Shown here one piece after another: positions 10,986-20,908 of a stretch of 64,000 nt of DNA; position 1 is the first letter of the stretch; each line of letters begins with the position of its first letter. The DNA is taken from positions 1,116,001 through 1,180,000 of the forward strand of contig NADL03000763.1 of NCBI GenBank assembly GCA_002205965.3, read 5' to 3'. The notes below the pieces were generated by a model. It saw only the letters and a list, made by a program, of their open reading frames with translations, did no database searches and had not been told where the DNA came from. Made by a program: the position numbers and the translations under genes. Source of the stretch: Kappaphycus alvarezii. Lineage: Eukaryota > Rhodophyta > Florideophyceae > Gigartinales > Solieriaceae.

Positions 10986-13067
10986 TCATCCATTTCTCAG
11001 CTCTTGGTTATCAGGAGATTGGAAGGCCTTCAATTTTGTCTCCAGTTGCTGAACTGCCTCAAGCGATTCTGCTATGTTTGAGATGCGATCTGCTATTTCT
11101 TTGGACTTTTGTTCTGAAAAGTCAGAAAATGGTTCAATGGCTTCTCGAATTCCAGATATGTGTGCATTTAGCTGCTCCTCTAGTCGGCTATTCAGCTCAC
11201 CTCGCAGTCGCATTCGTGTGGTAGCCACTTTAGTTCTCAGTTCCGCTCTGAGAGCCATACGTTGCCTTGGAACGGTTACCAATCCGAGAACACCGAGAAC
11301 TCCAGCTAACAGAGGGATGGTTGGGTCCGCCAAAAGAATAGCTAGATGGAAAGGAGATGAGTTAAGCAAAAATATGGACAATGATCCAACACCACCGAGC
11401 CCTAGACCAACTCCCAATCGCACGGATCCCGCAATCTTGTTCGCAATCCTTTTCCCTACTTTTCCAGAGACAAAGTCAGTAGGCAAATCGTCAGATACCT
11501 CCGACAGTCTTGAGACAAACCGTTCTCTCCCGCCCGTTACTTCAATCTCCTTCCCGGACGGAAACGCAGAAAATGATAGTGTTGAAGTTTCCGAAGAAAT
11601 ACCCTGGTCCTTGTGCATTGCACTGATCTCTCTAGCGCGTTCCCCCACTCGTCGAGAGAAAAGTGCCGTAGTTTCCGTAAGATTTCTCGAAGACGCATCT
11701 GCAAGCCACTCACCGAGGCTCTGAATCTGCCTCTGAATGGCCTTTGCGGTTCCCTTCATCACTTGATCTTCAAATGCTTGTTCTACAGCGGCTCGATTAG
11801 ACAGGTTCCATGAATTCGAAATTCGTAGGTGGGCATCGAAAAAGACATCAGCACGGTTAAGGGTTTCGAGTAGGACATTGTCTGCACGCGCAAAGTGGGC
11901 AGGATATCCCTTACGAACTGCGTCCTCATGTCGCCCGAGAAGCGCCTCCACTTTTCGAATGGTTTTCAAATCCGAATCAACGATTGCCTTATTGGACTCC
12001 ATGACGGCGGTATATTTGTTTGCAAGGGTTTTTCCGAGCGACGCCGAAGCCCTTAGCTTTAGCTGCAGTCGCTGCATGGAGTCTAGAGACTCGTTAATAT
12101 AATCTCTCAACGGCTCAAACCTTGACTCCTCCCACAAGGCCCCAGACTCATCAGCTCCACTTGCGCACATGGCCTCTTTTGCATATTTCGACGACAACAA
12201 AAAGACTTTAGGCTCATTACCCAAAAGCGAGCCCGCCGCTCCAGATACAAAATCCACAACCTCTTCCCTTGCATAATTTTCAAGCAAATCCATCTTGTTC
12301 ACAACCATCACAACTTTCTTTCCCCATTTCCGAATACTCTCCAAGAATGAGCGCTCGCTCTCACTAAATGGTCGGTCCGCACTGGTGACAAACAACACGA
12401 TATCACACAGCGGCAAAAAATCTCTGGTCAAGGCCTCATGCTCTCTCTTAATGGCATTTGTTCCGGGAGTGTCGACTATTTGCAAGCGGTTTGCCAACAC
12501 ATCTACCGGCTCTCCTACGACCATTACGCCGTCGTCATCCAGTACAGGTTGCGAGGACTGATCGGCATACTTCAACTTTGTGATGACGGAGGTGGTTGGG
12601 GTGGGCCCCTCCGCCAGCACATGCCTTCCCACCAACGCATTAATCAAACTGGATTTGCCCGCATTATATTCCCCTGCCACGACTAGCATGAAAAATCCGT
12701 CGCCTAACCTCCGAATCTCAGCCTCTACAAGCCGCACATCGGTGCCACAAGCTTCCGGTATAGAGCGAATGGCAGCGAGGACAGTACGTAAGGCTTCGCG
12801 ATGGGCATCGATCAAAGAGGAGGATTCGACATCCAAGCGAACATGAATCCCTTTTGCTGGTGACGATGATGAGGGGGTTCGTGACGCGGCTGAGAGAGAT
12901 GACGCGGAGGATGGAGTTTGTCGTGGTGGCAACGTGTGAGAATGCTCAGTGGGTGTGGCGACATATGCGCGATTGAAATCGTTACGGAGCTTGAGATGAC
13001 CGTGTGGTGTTGTCAATATTCTAGCCACGCTTGCAACAGCGGGACGGAGGAAGCGAACATTCGCCAT
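10986..13067 (-). CDS. FZL: FZL/bacterial-dynamin-like membrane GTPase
   Basis: A 693-residue protein. The dynamin-type GTPase domain is clear: P-loop GEYNAGKSS (132-140), switch residue T in GPTPTTS, DTPG (199-202) and NKMD (257-260). Coiled-coil helices follow, then a hydrophobic paddle-like segment around 545-600 (GVGLGLGGVGSLSIFLL; IPLLAGVLGVLGLVTV) and C-terminal helices. This layout is that of the FZO-like (FZL) and bacterial dynamin-like proteins, which remodel membranes; in plants FZL acts on thylakoids. The first 75 residues are Ser/Thr/Pro-rich with Arg and few acids, consistent with a transit peptide. Thylakoid or plastid location is inferred. Single exon. Start is the ATG at 13067. 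Confidence 0.88.
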   Translation of the reverse strand: MANVRFLRPAVASVARILTTPHGHLKLRNDFNRAYVATPTEHSHTLPPRQTPSSASSLSAASRTPSSSSPAKGIHVRLDVESSSLIDAHREALRTVLAAIRSIPEACGTDVRLVEAEIRRLGDGFFMLVVAGEYNAGKSSLINALVGRHVLAEGPTPTTSVITKLKYADQSSQPVLDDDGVMVVGEPVDVLANRLQIVDTPGTNAIKREHEALTRDFLPLCDIVLFVTSADRPFSESERSFLESIRKWGKKVVMVVNKMDLLENYAREEVVDFVSGAAGSLLGNEPKVFLLSSKYAKEAMCASGADESGALWEESRFEPLRDYINESLDSMQRLQLKLRASASLGKTLANKYTAVMESNKAIVDSDLKTIRKVEALLGRHEDAVRKGYPAHFARADNVLLETLNRADVFFDAHLRISNSWNLSNRAAVEQAFEDQVMKGTAKAIQRQIQSLGEWLADASSRNLTETTALFSRRVGERAREISAMHKDQGISSETSTLSFSAFPSGKEIEVTGGRERFVSRLSEVSDDLPTDFVSGKVGKRIANKIAGSVRLGVGLGLGGVGSLSIFLLNSSPFHLAILLADPTIPLLAGVLGVLGLVTVPRQRMALRAELRTKVATTRMRLRGELNSRLEEQLNAHISGIREAIEPFSDFSEQKSKEIADRISNIAESLEAVQQLETKLKAFQSPDNQELRNG

Positions 13068-13622
13068 GCGCGTTAGACTTTCGAGAGAAAGGTTGTGTGG
13101 AACGCCGGCACCATTCTAATCTGCCTCATTGCTGTGATCCTATGCATACAGCGCTTGTGTGGAGTGGAGGCGACAAATCTGTAAATCTTGATCACGAAAC
13201 AGAGAATAAAAAGGACTTAAATTAAAAGAAAAAAAGGTCTGCCAATTGATCCGTCCATCTTTCGAAACGAAAATAATCACCTTCGTCAACCGACCATATC
13301 TTTCAAATATTAAATCACCCCACATATTCCCCCTTCGTCATTGCATCCAACCAGAGCGGTGTTCAAAATACGCTCGCAAACTACAGACAAAACCCATTTG
13401 ACCAAATTTTTCTTGCACCGTGCTGCACTTTCAAAAGTGAAACTATAGCCACAACCACTCGACCAAAAACTCTCCTCCGTTGCAGCATGAAAGGTTGGAT
13501 GGGCGGCAAACGGTACGCTACCTTCCACATGTCCCACATTACCTCTATCTACACCAGTTCATTCTACTAATCTTCCCCCGCCTCATTTCAACATTCTCAA
13601 AACATAACCCATCAGTCGTCGA
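13068..13622. promoter_or_regulatory. divergent spacer, no gene
   Basis: Between the FZL-like gene and the 541-codon orphan, both reading away from it. It holds short uninformative frames and, unlike other divergent spacers here, no obvious TACAGTA cluster. Presumed promoters of both genes. Confidence 0.4.
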
Positions 13623-15248
13623 ATGGCAGTCGAAAAACGTGACCCCGTAGCCCGCCAACGCCAATTCTTTGCTCGCCGTCGGGAACAACGCAACCGACCA
13701 AATCCCTTACCCCCACGTGACCGTCTCAATGCTCGCAAATACCTCGACGCCTTCCGCCATGGCAATCGTCCCCCACCTGAATCATCCACACGAAATCAAG
13801 CTGCCAACCGCGTTGCAAACCAATTTAAAGGAGATTTGCTTTTTCTCGCTCCGCAAGCCCTCGAGACCGTCGCTTCAGACCTTGCCGCGCTCCAGAGGCA
13901 GCGTCACGATGAAAACATTGTTAACCAAGGACCAGATAAAAGAGATTTACAGGAGCAAGATGACCAGGCAGAACTGCAGCAATTGGATAAGTTGAACAAG
14001 AACAAACAATTGATGTCCAACGAAATCCGCATATTCAACGAACGTGAAGAGCGCACACCACGTTATCGAGCGCCAGTCTTGCCACAGCATTTTCTCAACA
14101 GTCAAAACAGTCACCCGATTCAGGACCCAATCCCATCAAAACGGAGGTGGACACTCACAGACCCCAATGCAACTTCATCTCAAGATGAACCCCGAAAAAG
14201 ACGCAAAGCAGACATTGACGGTCCTCCAATCCATGGCCTCACTACCCAGCCCCAAGTTTCTGACTGGATTCCTCCCCCCTCAATTCCCGAAAATCAGTCC
14301 CGATGTCTCCAATCGGTTCAAGAGGATGAGGCTCCCCGCAATCAAACTAGGGCCTACCGTCTACCAAGTCGATCCCCATCCCCTCGTCCCCTCAAGGCTC
14401 GCATGCTACAAATGGGCACATTGGTGCAATCGCTACAAGTGTCTACGTCGCAAAGTCAAGATCATTACCATCCACTCCAACAGGTGCACAGAAATGTGAC
14501 CAGGACCTACAAGTTCGATCGTCCCTCCAACTCGCGCGCTTCCAGAGAATCTCATCGCCTTGAGACTCCTGCCGTGTCAGCGGATCAGAATGAGTCCAAC
14601 TGCGAAAGTAAGATTCCCCGTGAAGAGTTTGCCACGACAAGAGAGGTGGTGGAAAATTTTGATAATTCTCGCCCTGCCTTGCTTCCTATGATGGGGCAGG
14701 ACAAGAAGGGTTCGCCCAGTTTCCACGATGCTAACCTTGCGGACATGGGGAGCATTCTTTGCAAGTTTCCACCTATTCACATAGACTCGGAATCCAATGA
14801 CAGTTCCAGTTCAGAGACCGTATCAGAACCAGTGCCATTCACTTGCCAGTCCATTTTGTCGAGAGGGCCATTTGAGCTGGATCAGATTAATGCTGAGGTT
14901 CTCCGAATCGAGCAAGAAATGCTCAACGATCCGGAATATACTGTTGGATTGTTTGCACATCCACCCCAGCGTCCAAAATCCAAGAGTCGCGTACTACGTG
15001 TTTCTCCCATTTCTAATCTTGAGTCTATCGGCACCACTCGCTCGACAGGCGAACAAACCAGCCCTGTACTTGGAAAGGAGAATGTTGTTCCTGAAGAAGT
15101 GGGGTCCCAGCTCGTACACAGAGACGCTGCCAACGCAGGCAATGCCCCAAGTACGCCCTCTGCAATGCTTGGAATGGAAATCGTAATTTCTCCCTCGGCT
15201 CAGAACCCATTGGAAAATACCTCTACACGAGAGAATACCAATTCTTGA
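13623..15248 (+). CDS. hypothetical disordered protein, 541 residues
   Basis: I do not recognise this protein. It is an uninterrupted 541-codon frame from a good ATG. The N-terminal 60 residues are basic (ARQRQFFARRREQRNRPNP), followed by a short helical region with Gln/Asp/Leu (about 85-130). The rest is Ser/Pro/Gln/Asn-rich and looks disordered, with a KRRW/RKRRK-type basic cluster near 185-205 that could be a nuclear signal. The C-rich start and its placement between two genuine genes argue that it is real. A nuclear regulatory or scaffold role would be a guess. Confidence 0.6.
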   Translation: MAVEKRDPVARQRQFFARRREQRNRPNPLPPRDRLNARKYLDAFRHGNRPPPESSTRNQAANRVANQFKGDLLFLAPQALETVASDLAALQRQRHDENIVNQGPDKRDLQEQDDQAELQQLDKLNKNKQLMSNEIRIFNEREERTPRYRAPVLPQHFLNSQNSHPIQDPIPSKRRWTLTDPNATSSQDEPRKRRKADIDGPPIHGLTTQPQVSDWIPPPSIPENQSRCLQSVQEDEAPRNQTRAYRLPSRSPSPRPLKARMLQMGTLVQSLQVSTSQSQDHYHPLQQVHRNVTRTYKFDRPSNSRASRESHRLETPAVSADQNESNCESKIPREEFATTREVVENFDNSRPALLPMMGQDKKGSPSFHDANLADMGSILCKFPPIHIDSESNDSSSSETVSEPVPFTCQSILSRGPFELDQINAEVLRIEQEMLNDPEYTVGLFAHPPQRPKSKSRVLRVSPISNLESIGTTRSTGEQTSPVLGKENVVPEEVGSQLVHRDAANAGNAPSTPSAMLGMEIVISPSAQNPLENTSTRENTNS

Positions 15249-15391
15249 GTCGTCCTTAGATTAAAATCCCAGAAGTCCTACACAAGGTTTCTATTGCGGA
15301 ATGTTGTGTCAAAGAGTAAGTAACAGCACGGAACAGATATTGAGCAGCGATACCTTTTTTGGATGGGAGGCACGTGCGCACTTATCTGAAA

Positions 15392-17338
15392 TCAGTTGTC
15401 CTCAAAGTGTGCTGAAAGCTTGCAGAGGACGCTCTCCCATACACATATTCCCCAAAACAGGGCATTTGAGTGTGAACCACCCAGCAAAATAACCTCGGAA
15501 TATGAATCGCTGAGAAGCATCTCTAGAAGACCAAAAGATGACTGATGTACCCGAATGGCATGTTTGTTGTGAATATACCGATCCCAAAAGGCCAGATGTA
15601 CTTCTGAGCACAGCATTGCGGCGTTTGAAAGACGTAAAACAGTTTGCAACACTGCACGATTAATTATGGAAAAGCACTCATCCCTGCCTCCCTCGGCCTG
15701 TCCGTGCTCTCCCATGTGTTGAAACACCGCATCCAAAGGATACCGCTCTGCCAGCAATCGTCGTAGGTCAGATATATTTTTGTCCGTATCTGCTAATACG
15801 GCCTGCAGCTCGAGCCCACGATTTCTCCCACATCCAAGAGTGTCCGCGATGCATTCTGTTACGTGCCACACATTCGCTTGATTAATGACAGCAGCAACTT
15901 CGTCTCTACCGACACCAAAAAGATCATTTACTGCCTCGATGCACACATTGGCAAGATTCCTCAGTGCACCAACTTCAAGTTCGTCAAAAACATGATGGAA
16001 TTCTTCGCAATGACCAGGGAGGTTGGGTACACCAAACTGGTCGAAGTATGGCTCGTATTCTCGACTCGCCGTCTCGCAAACCATTTCAAAGTATCTTTGC
16101 AAAGCTTGACGTGATACCCTCAGAGACTCGTACTGAGCTAGAGCTGCCTCACAAGTAAGGGCATGAGATCCACCAATGAACAAATTGATTGCATCGCATC
16201 TCTTTCGAAAGCCGTTTGCGCTCAAGGCACCTACTTTTCGTCGATTGAAATCATTGGCTAAGCGTCTTCCTCCCTCTCCATTCAAACGCATGGTCAATTT
16301 CCAAAACTGTTCGGAGGGCTTGAGGTCATCATCATGTACAGATGCAAACATTCCAAAATTGATAATTAGTCTTTCAGTCTTGTATCCAAGCTTTGTAAAA
16401 TCTCTCTTGGTACGTACAAGCCTGGGACTTTGCGTTGATTTGAATCGTTCCTTTAACCATACATTGGCCAGCTCCTTTTTCTCCGCAGGTGACAAAAAGT
16501 ACTGCGTCTCAGAAAGGAGATCTTTGCATTTGGTTACTGTTAAACAGGCAGTAGTGCCGACTGCTACGGATACGTTCATACTCTCGACAAAACCCATCAT
16601 TGGTACTGTGAAGAACCCATCAGCTTTAGCAATCATTCCTTGCGTAACACCATGTCTTTCATTGCCAAACACAAAGGCGCATTTACCGGACAAGTCAATG
16701 TCATGAAGGGATTGTGCGTCTGGGGAAAGGGACGACACGATAATTTTATATCCAGAGCGACGCAATTGTTCTAGACACGGCTCCGGTGAGGCGTACTCCC
16801 GAATAGTCAGCCATTTGTGAGAGTTCTTACTAACGTTCTTGACGCTAGTCTCGTGTCGAATTCGCTGCAGGATGCTCTTTGTTTTAACGTCAGAATGGAC
16901 GTCTTGATTATCGCGACTTTGCGGAATATATTCATGGGGTTGAGCGATGATGTGTAGATCCTGAACTCCCCACGCATCGCAAGAGCGGACAATCGCTGCG
17001 ATGTTGTGAACTCCATGGACGCCATCTAGAACGAAGGAAATATGTCGAGTACGATTGGTCAAGACTTTTGCAAAAAGGGCGGCACGGGAGTCGGAGAGCA
17101 TGGAGAAGAGACGCTCATCAGAGGGGTCCAGTGAAGAAGAAGCTACGAGATGCTGAGCGATTTGATTCGCGGAGCTTGGATTCGGTGATTGGTTGTTAAG
17201 GATGGACGGTATATTCGTCCTTTCCCCGGATGAGGTTGAGGGGGGTGGTGAGTTGGATACAGTGCAAGTGTTGGGTAGCGAGAACGGGGAGCTGCTGCGT
17301 CCTGAAATGATGGGGGAGAGCGCGAATGAGTACCGCAT
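15392..17338 (-). CDS. TrmH-like tRNA 2'-O-methyltransferase with novel C-terminal region
   Basis: A 648-residue protein. Residues about 75-300 are a SPOUT-class SpoU/TrmH methyltransferase: motif 1 NIAAIVRSCDAWGV (112-124), motif 2 FGNERHGV (224-231) and motif 3 MMGFVESMNVSVAVG (247-261), followed by the TrmH-type tail YFLSPAEKKELANVWLKERF. The family transfers a methyl group from S-adenosylmethionine to a ribose 2'-OH, typically G18 of tRNA. The Ser/Pro-rich first 60 residues may be an organelle transit peptide. Residues about 300-648 are unexpected: a mostly helical region with conserved-looking Cys, His and Trp residues that I cannot assign. It is in one uninterrupted frame with the enzyme. 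Bacterial TrmH is about 230 residues, so this is nearly three times that length. Confidence 0.85.
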   Translation of the reverse strand: MRYSFALSPIISGRSSSPFSLPNTCTVSNSPPPSTSSGERTNIPSILNNQSPNPSSANQIAQHLVASSSLDPSDERLFSMLSDSRAALFAKVLTNRTRHISFVLDGVHGVHNIAAIVRSCDAWGVQDLHIIAQPHEYIPQSRDNQDVHSDVKTKSILQRIRHETSVKNVSKNSHKWLTIREYASPEPCLEQLRRSGYKIIVSSLSPDAQSLHDIDLSGKCAFVFGNERHGVTQGMIAKADGFFTVPMMGFVESMNVSVAVGTTACLTVTKCKDLLSETQYFLSPAEKKELANVWLKERFKSTQSPRLVRTKRDFTKLGYKTERLIINFGMFASVHDDDLKPSEQFWKLTMRLNGEGGRRLANDFNRRKVGALSANGFRKRCDAINLFIGGSHALTCEAALAQYESLRVSRQALQRYFEMVCETASREYEPYFDQFGVPNLPGHCEEFHHVFDELEVGALRNLANVCIEAVNDLFGVGRDEVAAVINQANVWHVTECIADTLGCGRNRGLELQAVLADTDKNISDLRRLLAERYPLDAVFQHMGEHGQAEGGRDECFSIINRAVLQTVLRLSNAAMLCSEVHLAFWDRYIHNKHAIRVHQSSFGLLEMLLSDSYSEVILLGGSHSNALFWGICVWESVLCKLSAHFEDN

Positions 17339-17656
17339 GGTTTTGGAGCAGTATTGTTGAATAGGGACAACGGGATTTCATTAGGGTCGTCAGTCCTGCG
17401 TGAGTTGATGGTTCAAACTGGTGGGGTTTGAGAAGCGAGCACCGATGCCCAGCCGGAATACGTGATCTCATTGCCCAGAGTGCGTACTGTACAGTAGTGT
17501 ACTGTTGTACAGTTCTTGTTCAAACATTTTAACTGTTATTTTTTCAAAGCATAGACCGTAAACCAAAATATGTACAGTACATATGTACTGTACAGACTGT
17601 CGAGTGCCACTTGGACGCGATACGCGGGACAAACTGGTGGGGTATGCTTGCATTTT
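17339..17656. promoter_or_regulatory. upstream region of TrmH-like gene with TGTACAGTA cluster
   Basis: About 140-260 bases upstream of the TrmH start (17480-17600) lies a cluster of TACAGTA, TGTACAGT and ACATATGTACTGTACAGA words, many palindromic. It is the same word family seen in other spacers. Confidence 0.4.
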
Positions 17657-19690
17657 TCAGTGAATTGGCATCACCCCGGTGTATTGCATTACAAATGTCA
17701 AGACACGTGTCTTGAGATTCCGGATTTCAGAGGGGGGGTGCCTCCTTTGACGATCAGCCATAAAGTTGTTAAGATTATGAAGAGCCTCAAGTCCGCTTGC
17801 TCCGATTCGTCCGTAGACATCGATGGCGATAGGTGGAGGGTCAATATCTTCGGAAAGACACGGCATCTCGTAGTGTTCCTTTTTCCGCCTTCCGGCTCGG
17901 GTCAGTGCTGAGGGACCTCCAGCTGCCTGATTGAGTGAGGACTGCCAATGGTCACATATGGTCCTTGTGCGGTGGGCGCGAATAGAGCGTCGTTGACAAA
18001 GAGGTCCAGTGTCCGCCGCTTGGTTGGGCTTTTGTGGAGGTCAGCGACAAAGACCCGTTCTCCAAATATGGTGAGGGAGATGGCCGGGCTTGTAAGTTCG
18101 CGGTATAGCATATCCCTGAGACGGTTGTGGCGGCGCACTGCACTCATACCGCCATTGCAGGTCGTTGCGTGATTTCCCATGGTGTCGAGCAGAGGGCGGA
18201 CAGTACAGTTCCAGGCAGGTAGGGCAGCGCTGGAGGCCGCAGAATATTGGGTTGCCTAAGCGAAGATCGACTATCGTTCGCCATATCTCTCCAGAGGCGT
18301 ATAGGTCGGTGGCAGACAGCGGGATTGTTGAGAAGGGCGCGGAAGCCGTTGAGGAGGCCGTCGAGGCCAGCCGAGTAAAAAGGTGCGAAGAAGAGGCGGT
18401 AGGGATAGATGAGTGTAGCAGGGAGCGGCGGAAGCGGTGGAAGTGATGGGCGATCTCCTCCTGGAGGGAGCGAGCGGCGTTATGGTTGAGGTGGCGAGAG
18501 CGTGGTAAGAGTGCCTCTAGTTGCAGTTCTGCAGGGAGGTCCAGACTCATGGCCAGGGTGTCGTCTGACGGGTCCTGAAGCCTGGCGACATGCATACGCG
18601 TTGGGTTTGCGTGCAAAAGTCGTCGAATGACGAGCATATTTGTCACTTTTGAGACCGTGTACGCGATGACGTTGACGGGAGTGCAGGGCGTGAGGCCGAG
18701 GCCCCCATGGGGGAAAGGCAGCGTGGCTTGAAGCCATGCGGTATCGGAAATATTCCGGTGAACTTGGTCGAAAACCCTTCGCAACCTCGTGTCAAAAGCC
18801 TTGCCAAGTGGTGAGGTAATGTGCGGCGGGGTTGAGCGGAACTAGTACATAACAAGAAACGAGAAGGCATAGAACCGCAGAATACGGTAAAAGATCTGGG
18901 GCTCGTTCATGGAGGAGAGGGATGTCCAGAGTAGCCCCGCCTTCCGCAGGGCTTTGAAGGCCAATGAAGTGCATGCATCGGTGGTGCCGATCGGGCTACC
19001 AAGAACAGTGATGGCATCCGAAGAGAGGACGTCGCATGGCGGATCATTTAGGAGGGGGTGAGGTGAGAGAGAAGGCCACCAGACTGACATTTGGCGGGGG
19101 TTGAGGTTGATATGGAACCCGAGGTTCAGGCCGCTCAGGCGTATGTACTGGAGAGCGGCGCAGGCATGTGGGGTTGGAGCAATGAGAGCCCCATCATCCG
19201 CGTACAATTCGTAGAGAGGGGCGGGGAAATTGGATGCCAGACCTTGCAAATGGGAGTGGAGGGCAATAGCGAAGAGCAACATGCCGAGGGGGTCGCCTTG
19301 TTTCGTGCCAGTTCGACTTCATATGAGGTCACGGCCGAAGAAGAGGCGGGAAGGAGCCCCGTTGAGGAAGTGGACCCAACGCACGGCCGCGGGGATGCGG
19401 CGGATAGCCTGAGAAAGAATTTCGGAACGCTCAATTGAGTTAAAAGCGTTCCGGGTACCAACCTGAATGAGCACGTGGGCGGTGTCATTGTTCTGCATCA
19501 GCTGTGGCTGCAGATAGTTGGCCGACTCTTGGTCGCTCCGAATTCGTTTCATTATCAGGCACCCAACAAGTCGACGGATGGCACGGCCAATGGCGATCAG
19601 GCGGAGGGTGCGACAGGCTTCATCTTTCGGCAGGTCCAAGAGGGTAGCACTCGCGAGTTATTCGCTGGTCTCAGTGGGGTAGTTGCCATC
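17657..19690 (-). pseudogene. broken non-LTR reverse transcriptase with R2/CRE-like C-terminus
   Basis: Fragments in several minus-strand frames make one reverse transcriptase. In order: a segment with RLIAIGRAIRRLVG and GTRNAFNSIER (19319-19639), then GMLLFAIALHSHLQ and the catalytic YADDGAL (18842-19282), then thumb and C-terminal parts (18041-18784). The end, after a frameshift near 18180, has a Cys/His pattern (CPTC ... MGNHATTCNGG ... RRHNRLRD) and finally IAIDVYGRIGASGLEALHNL (17657-17866). This C-terminal order resembles the zinc-knuckle plus restriction-endonuclease-like region of site-specific non-LTR elements and related algal/oomycete RTs. At least three frameshifts or stops; no LTR and no poly(A) tail seen. 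It lies inside the gene-dense block. Confidence 0.75.
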
Positions 19691-19769
19691 GACCAGGCAC
19701 TGCTCTCAACACACACCGCGTCTCAGAGCCGGACACACAAAGAAGACTCCAAATTCTAATCCCTACCCC

Positions 19770-20372
19770 TCAATCCATGTACTCCATATAATAATCAATA
19801 GCCGCACTAAACGCCGCCATACCGGCACAACCCACGGCCATTTGACTAGCTCTCGCCCGATGCGGAATAGTAGTCCGCGGTTGAGACGACATCACAGCCC
19901 CCGTCACACATCCGCCAATGATCGAATTCCAAATATCATGTCTAGCACGAATCTTTTCCACTGTGCACTCGGATCCAGAAAACACCACACCAAACATGGC
20001 AAAACTTCTCGCATAGCTCCCCATCGCCTTTGCCGCCTCCCGAAATCCGACGCGCAGTTTCACACCCGCAGAGCCTTGCATTTCTACCGCCTTATCTACC
20101 GCATTCGAATAACCGCCAAAAAAAAGTCCAAACATTAAACCCATGGCTCCACCGGCCGTACCTGAAAGTGCCGCCTTGAATAAGCACGTTTCTGTCCCAC
20201 GGTTCACCATCGTCAGCCATGCTGGCGGCTTTTGAAAATCGGTGGGAGGAGGCGGCGGCCATAAGAATTTTGGAGCTGAATTGGGATCGTTGTCGTCAAA
20301 GATGTCGTTGGTGGAAAGACTCGCTTGATGTGGAGCGCTGTCGGTGGGCGTGGGTGAGTTGTCGGCATCCAT
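19770..20372 (-). CDS. TIM22: mitochondrial inner-membrane translocase subunit Tim22
   Basis: A 200-residue protein of the Tim17/22/23 family. The C-terminal 140 residues carry glycine-rich membrane segments (KAALSGTAGGAMGLMFGLFFGG; SYARSFAMFGVVFSGSECTVEKIRARHD; NSIIGGCVTGAVMSS; GCAGMAAFSAAIDYYM). ECxxEKxRAxHD followed by GGCxTG is the Tim22 hallmark. Tim22 forms the channel that inserts carrier proteins into the inner mitochondrial membrane. The N-terminal 60 residues are acidic and proline-rich (FLWPPPPPTDF) and extend the protein slightly beyond the usual length. Single exon, ATG at 20372. Its upstream region is where Copia element 1 has inserted. Confidence 0.93.
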   Translation of the reverse strand: MDADNSPTPTDSAPHQASLSTNDIFDDNDPNSAPKFLWPPPPPTDFQKPPAWLTMVNRGTETCLFKAALSGTAGGAMGLMFGLFFGGYSNAVDKAVEMQGSAGVKLRVGFREAAKAMGSYARSFAMFGVVFSGSECTVEKIRARHDIWNSIIGGCVTGAVMSSQPRTTIPHRARASQMAVGCAGMAAFSAAIDYYMEYMD

Positions 20373-20908
20373 GACAGTTTGCGTGCTTCTTTGTTGGCCA
20401 ACGATGGCTTTGGCGATTTGTGACGGGAGGGCCGCTCACGCTGGAAAAGGAGAGCGGTTTGCGGAGGCGGGGCGATTTCCCTCGTGCTTGGCGCTCGGAG
20501 GTTTGGGTAAGATACCACCAAATGGTATCTGGCGAAGTGGATATCAGTGTGTGGCCGACGGGCTTTGATAATCTTATGAGAATTGATCGCAACGATGCCT
20601 CTCTGCAAGCCTCCGTCGGCCCTCAACGGCCTGGTAATTATTGGCCCTAAGCGGTCATACTCCGTCCGACCAATGTACTGTACAGCACACGGCGACGGTA
20701 ACCCTCAAGGACAGCTGTCCCGTATCCCGCGAATACAACCGTAGGGTTATCAACAAGTACACAGTAGCCTACAGTTGTACAGTACAGTACAGTACATGTG
20801 CAGCCTACACTACACAGTAGCCACACCATTTGAGTCCCTTCAGCCGGTCCTGGCTTACCCTCCCTGGGCCATCACCGTACTGTACAGTACTGTACAGTAC
20901 AGTGCTAG
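20373..20908. promoter_or_regulatory. TIM22 upstream region, TACAGTA-rich
   Basis: No gene. From about 20676 to 20905 there is a very dense run of TGTACAGTA/GTACAGTACAGT words. Copia element 1 is inserted at 20908, directly in this run; a further stretch of the same words continues on the far side of the element (28037-28085). Confidence 0.45.

Noticed and set aside
13669-14499. plus-strand frames overlapping the 541-codon orphan
   Set aside because: Shorter frames in another phase of the same sequence. The 541-codon frame is longer and starts at a good ATG.
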